This document shows positions 50,344-59,563 of a stretch of DNA of 64,000 nt, in pieces (positions within the stretch are counted from its first letter, which is position 1; the number at the start of each line of letters is the position of its first letter). The position numbers and the translations under genes are program-made. The notes under the pieces are model-generated. The model was not told the DNA's origin and searched no databases. It saw nothing but the letters and a program-made list of their open reading frames with translations. The stretch comes from JAGVPT01 sp035505655 (GTDB taxonomy: Bacteria > Bacteroidota > Ignavibacteria > UBA10030 > UBA8401): the NCBI GenBank assembly GCA_035505655.1, contig DATJQP010000042.1:62001-126000 (forward strand), written 5' to 3'.

Positions 50344-51058
50344 CACTAATTGAGAGGGAGAAGCGTGCAAATTGTCGATTGCGACCTGTTTTCAAGGATT
50401 GTCGATCGAGAAATTTAGAGGAGCCGATTGCACCTGGCGAATATCAGCCATCTGCATGAAAACCCGGGGAAATGAGCGTGGTAACGCCCCAATGTCTGCT
50501 GGCATCCGTCGTGGAGAAATGGAGAGAAAACGGTTGAGCGGTGATCTGATGAAGGCGAGGAACGAATCTGCCGCAAGGATTCCGATACGACGATATCCAA
50601 CGGCCAGAAGGGCTACGGCATGAATCCGGAGATTTCGGTCGGGGGTTCGGCCCGGCGGTGAGGCTTGGTAATGAATCTTTTCGGACGAAGGTGACCGGAG
50701 ACAGAATTAATTCTTTTCCGGTGAGGATGATTAAGGCCGGGGACAGAAGACGGCCGTGGGTGAGACGGAAGACGATCTGAAACTTTCTCCCCCTCTCCAC
50801 CGCTCTCTCGACCCGGATCCGGACATGGAGTCCTCCGATGATCCCAAGCGCCGTCGCGGGCCTAAGCCCATATCACGCAAACTCCGCCGCGTCTAGCCGG
50901 CCGAAGGTCGATGATTTCCGCGGGCATCCCGTGAAGGGTACGATCTACTTCAACAAAAAACACGCGCACATGTCGAGACGAACGATCAGGTCAGGCCGGA
51001 AAGCCTCCTGGAAACTTTCGAGGATTGGCTTTCGCACGATGTCGCGCCACGATCCGCA
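50344..51058. other. Long intergenic region, no gene seen
   Basis: About 715 bp between the hybrid kinase and the Cys-rich genes. Short frames on both strands lack ribosome sites and family-like composition. No tRNA or known riboswitch was recognised. Two direct copies of a 12-mer lie at 50695-50706 and 50737-50748. It may hold the kinase 3' region, upstream activator sites for the sigma54-like promoter, and mobile-element debris. Confidence 0.45.
50695..50748. repeat. Two direct 12-bp repeats
   Basis: CCGGAGACAGAA (50695-50706) and CCGGGGACAGAA (50737-50748) differ at one base and are 42 bp apart. On the minus strand they read TTCTGTCYCCGG. Such words occur in REP-like or transposon-end debris in other genomes, but no transposase is present here. 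Confidence 0.35.
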
Positions 51059-53623
51059 TTACTCATCGCCCGGGTTATCGAGAATGTGCCTCAACTTCAT
51101 GAGGATATCCGAGACTTTGTAGGGCTTCAGGACTATTTCGCGAACTCCGCTTTGAAGCAGGCTGGCGACCGTCGCATCATCGATCATACCGGTAAGCAGG
51201 ATGAACTGAACACGCGGGTTTATTTGGCGGAGACGCCTGAATACCTCCTCGCCGTCAAAGATGGGAAGCCCGTAGTCCGAAAGGACGATCGAGATCTCCG
51301 AGGCATGCCTTCTGTATTGCTCGACGGCCTCGCTTCCATCGCCCGCCGTGATCACGGTGTATCCGTAATCCGAGAACTGGTCGACGGCCAGTTCGCGCCC
51401 GAACTCCTCGTCATCGACGAAGAGGATGGTCTCCCGGCCCCGGTTCGATTGAGGTTCCTGCGAAAGCGTTTCACCGATCATTGCACTCCCTCCTTCCGTC
51501 ACGGGAAGATAGATCTGGAAGATGCTCCCTTTCTTCTCTTCACTTTCGACATCGATGAATCCGCCGTGAGCCTGAACAATGCCCAGCGCAACTGAGAGCC
51601 CCAGCCCGGTCCCTCTTCCGACCTCCTTCGTGGTGAAAAATGGGTCAAAGATCCTGCGAATCACTTCCTGATCCATTCCGCGGCCGGTGTCTTTGACCCT
51701 CACGGTTATGTACGGAAGCGGGAGGGCTGCAGGAAATTTCTCTCGGAGCGCTTCTCCTTGCGCCAGCGAAGTCGTGAAATTCAGAGCGCCTCCGTCCGGC
51801 ATTGCATCGCGCGCGTTAACGCTGAGGTTAAGGAGAACCTGGTGAAGCTGATTCTTATCTGCGCTGATGAGAGGCAGGGTCTTGTCGAGATCCAGCGAGA
51901 CTGAGATCTTCTTGGGAAAGGTCTCTCCGAGAATCATCGCGTTTTCCTCAACGACAGAGTTGAGATCAACCATTTGCAGCACATGTTCCGATCTTCCTGC
52001 AAAAATCTGAAGCTGCCGCACCAGTTGCGCTCCTCGTTCCGTCACCTTCGTTATCGCCTCCATCCGTTCCCGATTCTTCCCCGCGTCGTGAGGAGTTTCG
52101 GAAATAAGCTGAAGGTTTCCGCCGATGATGTTGAGAATGTTGTTGAAGTCGTGCGCCACTCCTGCCGACAGAGTTCCGACCGTCTCCAAACGTTGAGCCT
52201 GGAGGAGCTGAATCTCGAGATTCTTTCTGACGGTGATATCAAGGACCGTTCCTCTTAGCCCCGTGATGGCACCCTGGTGGTCGAACTTCGGTTCACCCCG
52301 GGCGGAGACCCATCGGCGTGTGCCGTCATCGCGCACAATCTCAAGCTCAAGCTCGTACGGGGTGCCGGCGCTCAATGCCCGCTCGATAGCCGCACGTTCG
52401 CGCTCTACGGTGTCGTCGGGAGACCGGGAGAGTGCCTGCAACCCCGGAAATGAGGGTTTCGGTTCCTGTCCAAGAATCCGCGAAAGTTCCTTCGACCAGA
52501 CCAGCGTGTTCGTCGTCCTGTCCCATTCCCAACTCCCGAGCCCTGCGATTCTCGTTGCCTCCGCGAGGCTGGCCTCGCTAAAACGAAGCAATTCTTCCGC
52601 CCGCTTTCGCTCGGAGATATCTCGCTGTAACTCGGCTTCGGATGCTTTCTTTTCGGTGATGTCCTCGGTCAGGCCCAGGATGTACTTTTCCCCTGCGATG
52701 TCAACGAGTTCGGCTGTCACCTTGACCTCTTTGACCGATCCCTCCTTCGTCCGGAATTGGGTCTCGAGCGATTCCGACCGTCCGTACTGGTTCAGGGCAG
52801 CAATCATCTTTGATCGGTGCTCAGGGCAGACCCACATTCTTAGAGACATGGGCGTGCCGCCGAGCACTTCTTCAAGTTGATAGCCAAACAGAGAGAGGAA
52901 CGCTCTGTTGACGTCGAGAAACAGGCCGTCGGAGAGCCGCGTGAGACTCATTCCCACCGGGCTGGCTCTGAAAACCGTCGCAAATCGTTCTTCACTTTCC
53001 TTCACGATCTTCTCTGACCGTTTCTGGGTCGTACGGTCAAGCGCCATGGCAAGGACGTGGTCCTCCTCATCGAGCGAGAATCTTTCAAGCCACATGAGCA
53101 GGTCGACAAGTTCGCCCCCCTTGGTGCGGAATCGGCAGTCTGCCCCCGAGACTCTTCCTTTCTCCAGAAGGGTTCTGAACAACTCCTCTCGGCGTTCAGG
53201 GTCTGCATACATTCCGTACTCGTTGGGAGAATGACCGATGACCTCCTCGCGGCCGTAACCACAGAGTGAAAGGAAGCTGTCGTTCGCTTCGACGAAGGTG
53301 CCGTCGAGCGGTGAATTAATGGTAATCGGAATCGGGCTGGCGTTGAAGAGAGCCCGATAGGCCGACTGAGCAAAGGAAATGCGGTTGGTGTTGTGGGTCA
53401 TCATGCTGTGCCAGAGAGCGGCAGAAGCCAGCACGTAAAACCACCCTTTGATCGTCGCCACGTTGGCCATGAGTTTTGGGTCCGTCACGAGCCAGAGGAG
53501 TGCCCGGTCGGAGAACCCAATCCAAAGGCATGAGAGAATGATATACATGAGGGTATATCGGAGCAGATGGGACTGTCCTGAGCGGTCGGAGATCGCTGAC
53601 TGAAAAAGGCGGCTCTTTTTCAT
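51059..53623 (-). CDS. Membrane PAS sensor kinase with C-terminal receiver
   Basis: 854 residues. Two N-terminal membrane segments (about 22-42 and 52-72) with a short loop, then three PAS domains (about 75-190, 200-320, 345-465), HisKA with AHDFNNILNIIGGNLQLI, HATPase with NLSVNARDAMPDGG and GRGTGLGLSVALG, and a receiver domain at the end (LFVDDEE, phospho-acceptor Asp in IVLSDYGLPIFDG, Lys in VLKPYKV). A hybrid kinase with AHDFNN-type H box. The ATG at 53623 is chosen; the frame opens to a TTG at 53653. Confidence 0.93.
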   Translation of the reverse strand: MKKSRLFQSAISDRSGQSHLLRYTLMYIILSCLWIGFSDRALLWLVTDPKLMANVATIKGWFYVLASAALWHSMMTHNTNRISFAQSAYRALFNASPIPITINSPLDGTFVEANDSFLSLCGYGREEVIGHSPNEYGMYADPERREELFRTLLEKGRVSGADCRFRTKGGELVDLLMWLERFSLDEEDHVLAMALDRTTQKRSEKIVKESEERFATVFRASPVGMSLTRLSDGLFLDVNRAFLSLFGYQLEEVLGGTPMSLRMWVCPEHRSKMIAALNQYGRSESLETQFRTKEGSVKEVKVTAELVDIAGEKYILGLTEDITEKKASEAELQRDISERKRAEELLRFSEASLAEATRIAGLGSWEWDRTTNTLVWSKELSRILGQEPKPSFPGLQALSRSPDDTVERERAAIERALSAGTPYELELEIVRDDGTRRWVSARGEPKFDHQGAITGLRGTVLDITVRKNLEIQLLQAQRLETVGTLSAGVAHDFNNILNIIGGNLQLISETPHDAGKNRERMEAITKVTERGAQLVRQLQIFAGRSEHVLQMVDLNSVVEENAMILGETFPKKISVSLDLDKTLPLISADKNQLHQVLLNLSVNARDAMPDGGALNFTTSLAQGEALREKFPAALPLPYITVRVKDTGRGMDQEVIRRIFDPFFTTKEVGRGTGLGLSVALGIVQAHGGFIDVESEEKKGSIFQIYLPVTEGGSAMIGETLSQEPQSNRGRETILFVDDEEFGRELAVDQFSDYGYTVITAGDGSEAVEQYRRHASEISIVLSDYGLPIFDGEEVFRRLRQINPRVQFILLTGMIDDATVASLLQSGVREIVLKPYKVSDILMKLRHILDNPGDE

Positions 53624-53735
53624 CGTTGATTCTTTGTTCGAGGAAGATGGCAATATCGGGGAGCGGCCCGGCCGGCCTTTCGCCCATTAATTCCCGCGCA
53701 TCCGCCGGGCCTTCGCGAATAGACTCCGGGCGTCG

Positions 53736-56435
53736 CTACTCTCCTTTGATCGTGGAGTGAACCATGTTGATGAACTCGGTCGGGTGGAAAGGCTTCTTGA
53801 TCGCATGGAGGTGCTCCTCCGCGAGCAGTTGCGTGATGACCTTGTCCGAAGTGAAGCCGGAGCAGAAAAACGCTTTGACGGATTCATTGAGTTTCTTCAG
53901 CTCCATGTAGGTCTGTCCGCCGTCCATCCTTGGCATCACAAGGTCGAGGATAACCAAGGAGATCTCCTTCCCCCGCTCGCGGTAGATCTCCACGGCCTCG
54001 ACGCCGTCTTTCGCGATCACGACATGGAAGCCGTTGTCTTCAAGAAGTTCCTTGCCTAGCTCCTGCATCATTTCTTCATCGTCGACCAGCAGCACCAGCT
54101 CTCCCTGCGGAATGAACTCCTCCGAGGAGCGGGATGAGTCCTTCGAAGTCTGGGATTCGACCGCAGGCAGGTATACCTTGAACGAACTTCCCACTCCCTC
54201 CTCACTCTCCACAATGATCGTCCCATGATGCTCTTTGACAACATTATAGACAATCGACAGCCCGAGCCCCGTTCCCTTCCCTTGTTCCTTCGTCGTAAAG
54301 AAGGGGTCAAAGATCTTTTCGCGCACTGCATCCGACATGCCGCTGCCGGTGTCGGAGACGATCAGCTCCACACACCGCGACGCTGGAGTGGGAAGCAACC
54401 TCGGATTCACTTCGGGGCCGACCATTCTACTGAACGCTTTGATTGTCAACGTGCCTCCGTTCGGCATAGCATCCCGAGCGTTGACGCTGAGGTTCAGCAG
54501 CACCTGATAGAGAGAGCCGCGATCCCCCCTGATCGTCGGAAGCCCGCCTCCGATGACCCGCTCGACGGCGATCATGCGGGGAAACGTCTCACCGCATAGC
54601 GTGCAGACCTCGTTGACGAGCTGAGCGACGTCAAACTCGGCCTCCTCACGCTTCTTCCGACGCGACACCGAGAGCAAGTGGGCGGACAGCTCGGCGCCGC
54701 GCGTCGCGGATTTCTCGATGGTCTCCCCGTACTTCATGACCTTGACCGGATCGCCGGCGTACTTTTTCAGTTGCATGACGAACCCCAGGATGTTGTTGAG
54801 GATATTGTTGAAATCATGTGCGATGCCCCCGGCCAACGTTCCGATGCTTTCCATCTTTTGTGATTGGCGCAGTTGCTCTTCGAGCACCCTCCGTTCCGTG
54901 TCATCAAAGATATATCCCTTAATCTGGACAAGATTCCCCTTGTCGTCGAAAATGCCAATGTTGTTTGAGACAAGGTAGATGGGCCTGCCGTCCTTTCTTC
55001 GTCCTTCTTCCTCAAAGTACTCGAGTTTCTTCTTCTCCCTCAGGAGTTCAAGGAACCTCTCACGGTGCTCCGTGGAAGGATAGAATGATTGCCCTTTTGC
55101 CGACATCGCTTCTTCAACCGAATCGAATCCGTAAATGCGCGCGAAGGCAGGATTGCACGAGAGGATCGTGCCGTCCACCATGCTGATGAAATCTCCGGTA
55201 AGGTCATCCTCAAAGAACTGACGATATCGTTCTTCGCTCTCCCGCAGTGCCCGTTCCGCCTCGACTCGTTCCGTGATGTCCTGGTTGACACCGTGCGTCC
55301 GGATGATCTTACCCTCCTCGTCTTTGACAACGAAGATGCTCACCTCGAGATACCCTTCCTCCCCGTCCGCATATCGCATCCGGTGCTGAAGCCGGCGTGT
55401 GCAATGTTGCTCGGAGGCTTCAACGGCTTTTTTGATCTCCTCACGCACCAGGTCGGCATCGGCCGGATGAACAAAGCGGCGGACGTACTCGGACGAGGTC
55501 ATTCTATATCCGCCCTGAGCCTCCGCGGTGGTCCTGAAGACCGAATAGAAATGGTCGTTGAAGATGAATTCATCCGCCAGCGTGTCGTGCTCCCACGGTC
55601 CAAGGCGCGCGATCTTCATCGTATCGGAAAGAAGCCCCTCGCTTTTCCGGAGCGCTATCTCCGCCTCTTTTCTTTCCGTGATATCACGCGCGATACCTAT
55701 GATCTCCACGAGCCTCCCCTCGAGCAAATGCGGCGTCCCTACTAACTCGGCGTATATCATCGCCCCGGCCTTTGTACGGATCTTTAGTTCCGAGATGAGG
55801 TTCGGTTCTCCGTTCATGAGGCTCTTGAGTCGTGAGAGGGCCTTCGGAACGTCGGCCGGAGCAAGAAGGTCTTCGAACGATCTGCCGAGCCACTCGCTGC
55901 GCTGCCATCCTGTGAGCGTTTCGAACGCGGGATTGAGCGTTGTGAAGATACCGTCCGGGGAGATGGTGAAAATCACATCACGGGCGGTCTGGATGAGATT
56001 CCGGAGCCTTGCCTCACTCTCCTGGAGTGAATGCTCCGTCATACGCCTTTCCAGGCGCACCCGTGATTCGGCAAGTTCTCGCCTCACCACGGGGACGAGT
56101 CGAGAGAGCTTATCCTTCATCACATAGTCGTGTGCTCCGGCCCGCATGAGCTCGACGGCAGTCTCCTCTCCGATGGTGCCGGAGACGACGATGAACGGAA
56201 TATCCTGCCCCGATTCCAACAACAGTTTCAATGCGGAGAGTGCGTCAAACCTCGGAAGACTGTAGTCCGAGAGAATAAGATCCCATTTCGATCTGCTGAG
56301 TGCTTCTTTCATCCCGTGTGAAGACTCGACGCGCTCGGACCGGACGGCGTATTGTGCCTTTTCGAGCTGTCGCATGATAAGGGCTGCGTCGTTTTCGGAA
56401 TCTTCCACGATCAGGACACTGAGTTCATTTGCCAT
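53736..56435 (-). CDS. Hybrid sensor kinase, receiver at both ends
   Basis: 899 residues. An N-terminal receiver (about 4-120, IVEDSENDAALIM and LILSDYSLPRFDAL) is followed by PAS domains (about 135-250, 265-390, 395-510), HisKA with AGGIAHDFNNILNNILGFVM, HATPase with NLSVNARDAMPNGG and GKGTGLGLSIVYN, and a C-terminal receiver (LLVDDEEMMQELGKE, LVILDLVMPRMDGG, KKPFHPTEF). It has no membrane segment. The ATG at 56435 with GAGG upstream is chosen; the frame is open to 56510. It may take phosphate from other kinases here through the first receiver. Confidence 0.93.
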   Translation of the reverse strand: MANELSVLIVEDSENDAALIMRQLEKAQYAVRSERVESSHGMKEALSRSKWDLILSDYSLPRFDALSALKLLLESGQDIPFIVVSGTIGEETAVELMRAGAHDYVMKDKLSRLVPVVRRELAESRVRLERRMTEHSLQESEARLRNLIQTARDVIFTISPDGIFTTLNPAFETLTGWQRSEWLGRSFEDLLAPADVPKALSRLKSLMNGEPNLISELKIRTKAGAMIYAELVGTPHLLEGRLVEIIGIARDITERKEAEIALRKSEGLLSDTMKIARLGPWEHDTLADEFIFNDHFYSVFRTTAEAQGGYRMTSSEYVRRFVHPADADLVREEIKKAVEASEQHCTRRLQHRMRYADGEEGYLEVSIFVVKDEEGKIIRTHGVNQDITERVEAERALRESEERYRQFFEDDLTGDFISMVDGTILSCNPAFARIYGFDSVEEAMSAKGQSFYPSTEHRERFLELLREKKKLEYFEEEGRRKDGRPIYLVSNNIGIFDDKGNLVQIKGYIFDDTERRVLEEQLRQSQKMESIGTLAGGIAHDFNNILNNILGFVMQLKKYAGDPVKVMKYGETIEKSATRGAELSAHLLSVSRRKKREEAEFDVAQLVNEVCTLCGETFPRMIAVERVIGGGLPTIRGDRGSLYQVLLNLSVNARDAMPNGGTLTIKAFSRMVGPEVNPRLLPTPASRCVELIVSDTGSGMSDAVREKIFDPFFTTKEQGKGTGLGLSIVYNVVKEHHGTIIVESEEGVGSSFKVYLPAVESQTSKDSSRSSEEFIPQGELVLLVDDEEMMQELGKELLEDNGFHVVIAKDGVEAVEIYRERGKEISLVILDLVMPRMDGGQTYMELKKLNESVKAFFCSGFTSDKVITQLLAEEHLHAIKKPFHPTEFINMVHSTIKGE

Positions 56436-56442
56436 AGAGACC

Positions 56443-56883
56443 TCACGCCGTGGGTGGCGGTTCATTGATGACAAGCCAGTAGATTCCGAGATGGCGGATA
56501 GCGTCCGCAAACTGAGCGAAATCGACCGGCTTCCGGATGTAGCTGTTCACTCCCAGGTCATAACTCGTGCCGACATCTCTCTCTTCCCTGGAGGATGTGA
56601 GAATAACCACCGGCAGGCGCCTCGTCGCCTCGGCCGAGCGAATGCGTCGAAGGACTTCCAGGCCGTCGATTTTCGGCAGCTTGAGATCGAGCAAAACGAC
56701 GGTCGGGAGGTCCGCCGTGTCCCGTCCGAGGTACGCACCCCGGGCATGAAGATAATCGAGCGCCTCCTGTCCGTCCTCGACGGCGACGATTGCGTCCGGC
56801 ATCTGCGCCTTTGCGGATGCCCTCTTCGTCAACTCGACATCGCTCGCATCATCTTCCACCAAAAGAACCACTCTGGAATTCAT
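56443..56883 (-). CDS. Rcp1-like single-domain response regulator
   Basis: 146 residues: receiver with LLVEDDASDVELTKRA, long loop, phospho-acceptor Asp66 in VVLLDLKLPKIDGLEVL, switch Thr in VILTSSREERD and Lys in IRKPVDF. The extended loop and LKLPK.DGLEVL are typical of Rcp1-type regulators, which often pair with HisKA kinases bearing SHDLRAPLR boxes, exactly as in the gene upstream. The ATG overlaps that kinase by 4 bp with GGAGG upstream. No output domain is present. Confidence 0.94.
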   Translation of the reverse strand: MNSRVVLLVEDDASDVELTKRASAKAQMPDAIVAVEDGQEALDYLHARGAYLGRDTADLPTVVLLDLKLPKIDGLEVLRRIRSAEATRRLPVVILTSSREERDVGTSYDLGVNSYIRKPVDFAQFADAIRHLGIYWLVINEPPPTA

Positions 56884-59537
56884 CGCGCCTCCGGGAGTGT
56901 GAAATAGAATGTGGCACCCTCGCCGACCCGGGCATCGGCCCACACACGGCCGCCATGACGATGGACGATGCGTTGGACGGTCGCAAGTCCGATGCCGGTG
57001 CCGGGAAATTCTGACGTCTTGTGCATTCGTTGAAACGGTCCGAACAGTTTGGTCGAGTACGCCGGGTCGAACCCGACTCCGTTGTCGCGAAGAAAATAGA
57101 CCGGCGCGGTTCCATCCTTGTTCCGGCCGAATTCTATCATCGCCTTCTCTCGCGTTGAGGTGAACTTGCACGCATTGTCGAGGAGATTCGTCAACGCGAT
57201 CTCCATGAGACGGGGATCCGCTGTCGCGTGAAGCCCCTCTTCGACGGAGAATTCAATCGAGCGGTAGGGAAGGTGTTCCTTCAGGCGAGACGCGATAACC
57301 CTCACGAGGTCGGAGATGTTCATTCGATCCAATTCCAGTCCTGCGCGAGTAACCCTCGCGAGCTGCAATAGGTCGTCGATGAGCGTCCCCATCCGCTGCG
57401 CTTCGGCCCTGATCCGTCCTATGTACTCGTGTGCGCGGCTGTCGAGCGAGTCGCGGTAATCCTCGACCAGGGCAAGGCTCCAGCCGTCGATGCCCCGGAG
57501 CGGGGCGCGAAGGTCGTGAGAGACCGAGTAGGAAAAGGATTCGAGCTCCCGGTTTGCCGTTTCAAGCTGCGCGGTCCTGTCCCTGACCCGGAGCTCAAGC
57601 TCCGCGTTGAGACGGCGGATTTCGTTGTCGGCATTCTTGCGCTCCGTGATGTCCTGAATCGTGCCGATCATCCTTCTCAGCGCGCCGCTTGAGTCGTAGC
57701 TCAGCTCTCCAAGCCCCCACACCCATCGCACGACGCCGTCGTTCGCACGAACAACACGGTACTCTTTGTTGAACGGGTGACCCTGGGCGATGACGTCGTT
57801 CGAGAAGTAGGTCATCATGTCGTTCTTCTGCTCCGGGTGAATAAGGCTCAACCAGCCCGCCACGGACCTGTCAAACTCCCCGCAGATTCCGAATATCTCA
57901 TCCAACACCGCCGAGCTGGTCCATGTCCTCGTCTGAAAATCGAGGATGTAAGACCCGATTCGCCCAACCCGTTGCGACTCTTTAATCCAAAACTCCTTTT
58001 CACGAAGAGCCTCTTCGCTTCGTTTCCGCTCCGTAATATCGCGCGCAATCATCTGATAATAGAGAGAGCCTTCGAGCTCGATGATGCGGGTGCTGAACTC
58101 GGCCGGGAACGTCGAACCGTCTTTGCGGCGCTGAAGCGATTCGTACCTCCCCCCCCGATAGAGGTTCAACACCTTGAGTCGTTCGGCGAAGGTCTCCTTC
58201 CCCTCATCCGCCTCGAGGTCTCCCACACGCCGCCCGATGATCTCCGACTTTTTGTAGCCGTACAGCTCGAAGCCCCGTTCGTTCATCTCGACGATTCTCA
58301 GCTGCTTATCCGCGAGAATGATGATATCGTTCGCGTACCGGACAAGATACTCGAAATGCTGAATGAGCGCTCTCCGTTCCTCCTCCGCCTTGAGTCGTGC
58401 GCGGTAGAACTCGGCCCGCTCATGCCGCCACCAGAGTCCGACGGCGAAAGCGGTCGCCACGACAAGAAGAATCCCGGCGAGAAGATCCGCCCGCGTCTCC
58501 TCTGCGATACCTGACTCAACTTCTTCCCGATCGATCTTCGCAACGAGGCTCCACGGCGAATCCGGTATCTTCTTGATGAAAGCGAGAACCTCCGCATTGC
58601 GATAATCGACCCCTTCACATTTCCCCTCATCTCCCCTGGCGGCAAGCGACGCGGGGGTGGATTTGTTGGCAACGGGCAGACGAAGACGAAGTGCCGCATT
58701 GGAGCGATTCCGAAGGTCGTTGAGAAAAACAACCGAGTCTGCATCCCGCCGGATGAGCATCGATTCGGAACTCCTGCTCGACGTCGGCCACGATTCGACA
58801 AGAGGGTAGAGGTACGTGTTCGGGTCGATATGAAAGAGAAACACTCCCACGACGGGGCTCCCCTTCAGCTCAGACAGAATTATCGGAACGATGAGGTCCA
58901 TCGTCGGCCGATTGTCGGGCTCCGAAAGATAGAGATCGGTCAGGAGGACCTTCTTTTCCCGCAACACTTCTCCCGCAAACGCAACATCGTGAGATTCAAG
59001 AACTCTCGCCGCGTCGTTTGACGCAAATCTCACTCTCATCGTCGTGTCAAGAAGTTGGATACGAGAATAGTCTGAGTGCATGCTCATGAGGTTCAGCCAC
59101 GGCACAAATCCCTGAAACAGCGAACTGTCCGCGAGGCACCGTTCAAACTGCCGTGCGACTGCGCGGTTCTCGGACAGCACCAGCCCGTCTCCCTGCCGTT
59201 CGATCCGCCAGCGGAGCAGTTGTTTCACCTTCAGGTCGGCAATCGCGCCAAGCTCGGACTGACGATCCTCAAACGTCCTTCGGACCTCGGCGTTGTGATG
59301 TGTCCAGACTGCCACCGCGATACCGACGACGAGAAGTGCAAGGAAGACGAGAGCCGAAAATGGTATCGAGCGCACTCCGCGAGCCAGCCTCGCAGCAAAA
59401 TGGATCATTCCGCCGCTGACCCGTTTCAACCTGGCCGCCAGGCTGCTCAACCCCACTGTGCGGGCAACATTCATCGGTTCATGCTTGTCGAAAGAGTCCT
59501 GACTCGTGGGTGCCTTTGCGTTCCTTTTCCCGGACAA
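56880..59537 (-). CDS. Membrane sensor kinase with PAS domains, partner of the Rcp1-like regulator
   Basis: 885 residues. A membrane segment (about 60-80), a large extracytoplasmic sensor region (about 85-365), a second membrane segment (about 372-392), two PAS domains (about 410-530 and 535-655), a coiled linker, HisKA with YSVSHDLRAPLRGIDGW and HATPase with LLDNACKFTS and GTGIGLATVQR. The extracytoplasmic region looks like a Cache-type sensor by size and strand pattern. Start uncertain: TTG at 59537 has GGGGTGA upstream; ATG at 59474 is alternative. It overlaps the regulator gene by 4 bp. Confidence 0.9.
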   Translation of the reverse strand: MSGKRNAKAPTSQDSFDKHEPMNVARTVGLSSLAARLKRVSGGMIHFAARLARGVRSIPFSALVFLALLVVGIAVAVWTHHNAEVRRTFEDRQSELGAIADLKVKQLLRWRIERQGDGLVLSENRAVARQFERCLADSSLFQGFVPWLNLMSMHSDYSRIQLLDTTMRVRFASNDAARVLESHDVAFAGEVLREKKVLLTDLYLSEPDNRPTMDLIVPIILSELKGSPVVGVFLFHIDPNTYLYPLVESWPTSSRSSESMLIRRDADSVVFLNDLRNRSNAALRLRLPVANKSTPASLAARGDEGKCEGVDYRNAEVLAFIKKIPDSPWSLVAKIDREEVESGIAEETRADLLAGILLVVATAFAVGLWWRHERAEFYRARLKAEEERRALIQHFEYLVRYANDIIILADKQLRIVEMNERGFELYGYKKSEIIGRRVGDLEADEGKETFAERLKVLNLYRGGRYESLQRRKDGSTFPAEFSTRIIELEGSLYYQMIARDITERKRSEEALREKEFWIKESQRVGRIGSYILDFQTRTWTSSAVLDEIFGICGEFDRSVAGWLSLIHPEQKNDMMTYFSNDVIAQGHPFNKEYRVVRANDGVVRWVWGLGELSYDSSGALRRMIGTIQDITERKNADNEIRRLNAELELRVRDRTAQLETANRELESFSYSVSHDLRAPLRGIDGWSLALVEDYRDSLDSRAHEYIGRIRAEAQRMGTLIDDLLQLARVTRAGLELDRMNISDLVRVIASRLKEHLPYRSIEFSVEEGLHATADPRLMEIALTNLLDNACKFTSTREKAMIEFGRNKDGTAPVYFLRDNGVGFDPAYSTKLFGPFQRMHKTSEFPGTGIGLATVQRIVHRHGGRVWADARVGEGATFYFTLPEAR

Positions 59538-59563
59538 TCACCCCATGCACGTTGTTCACGTCG

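Noticed and set aside
50444..50800. Minus-strand 118-codon frame in the long intergenic region
   Set aside because: No ribosome site or family; it spans the direct repeats, and its composition is not protein-like.
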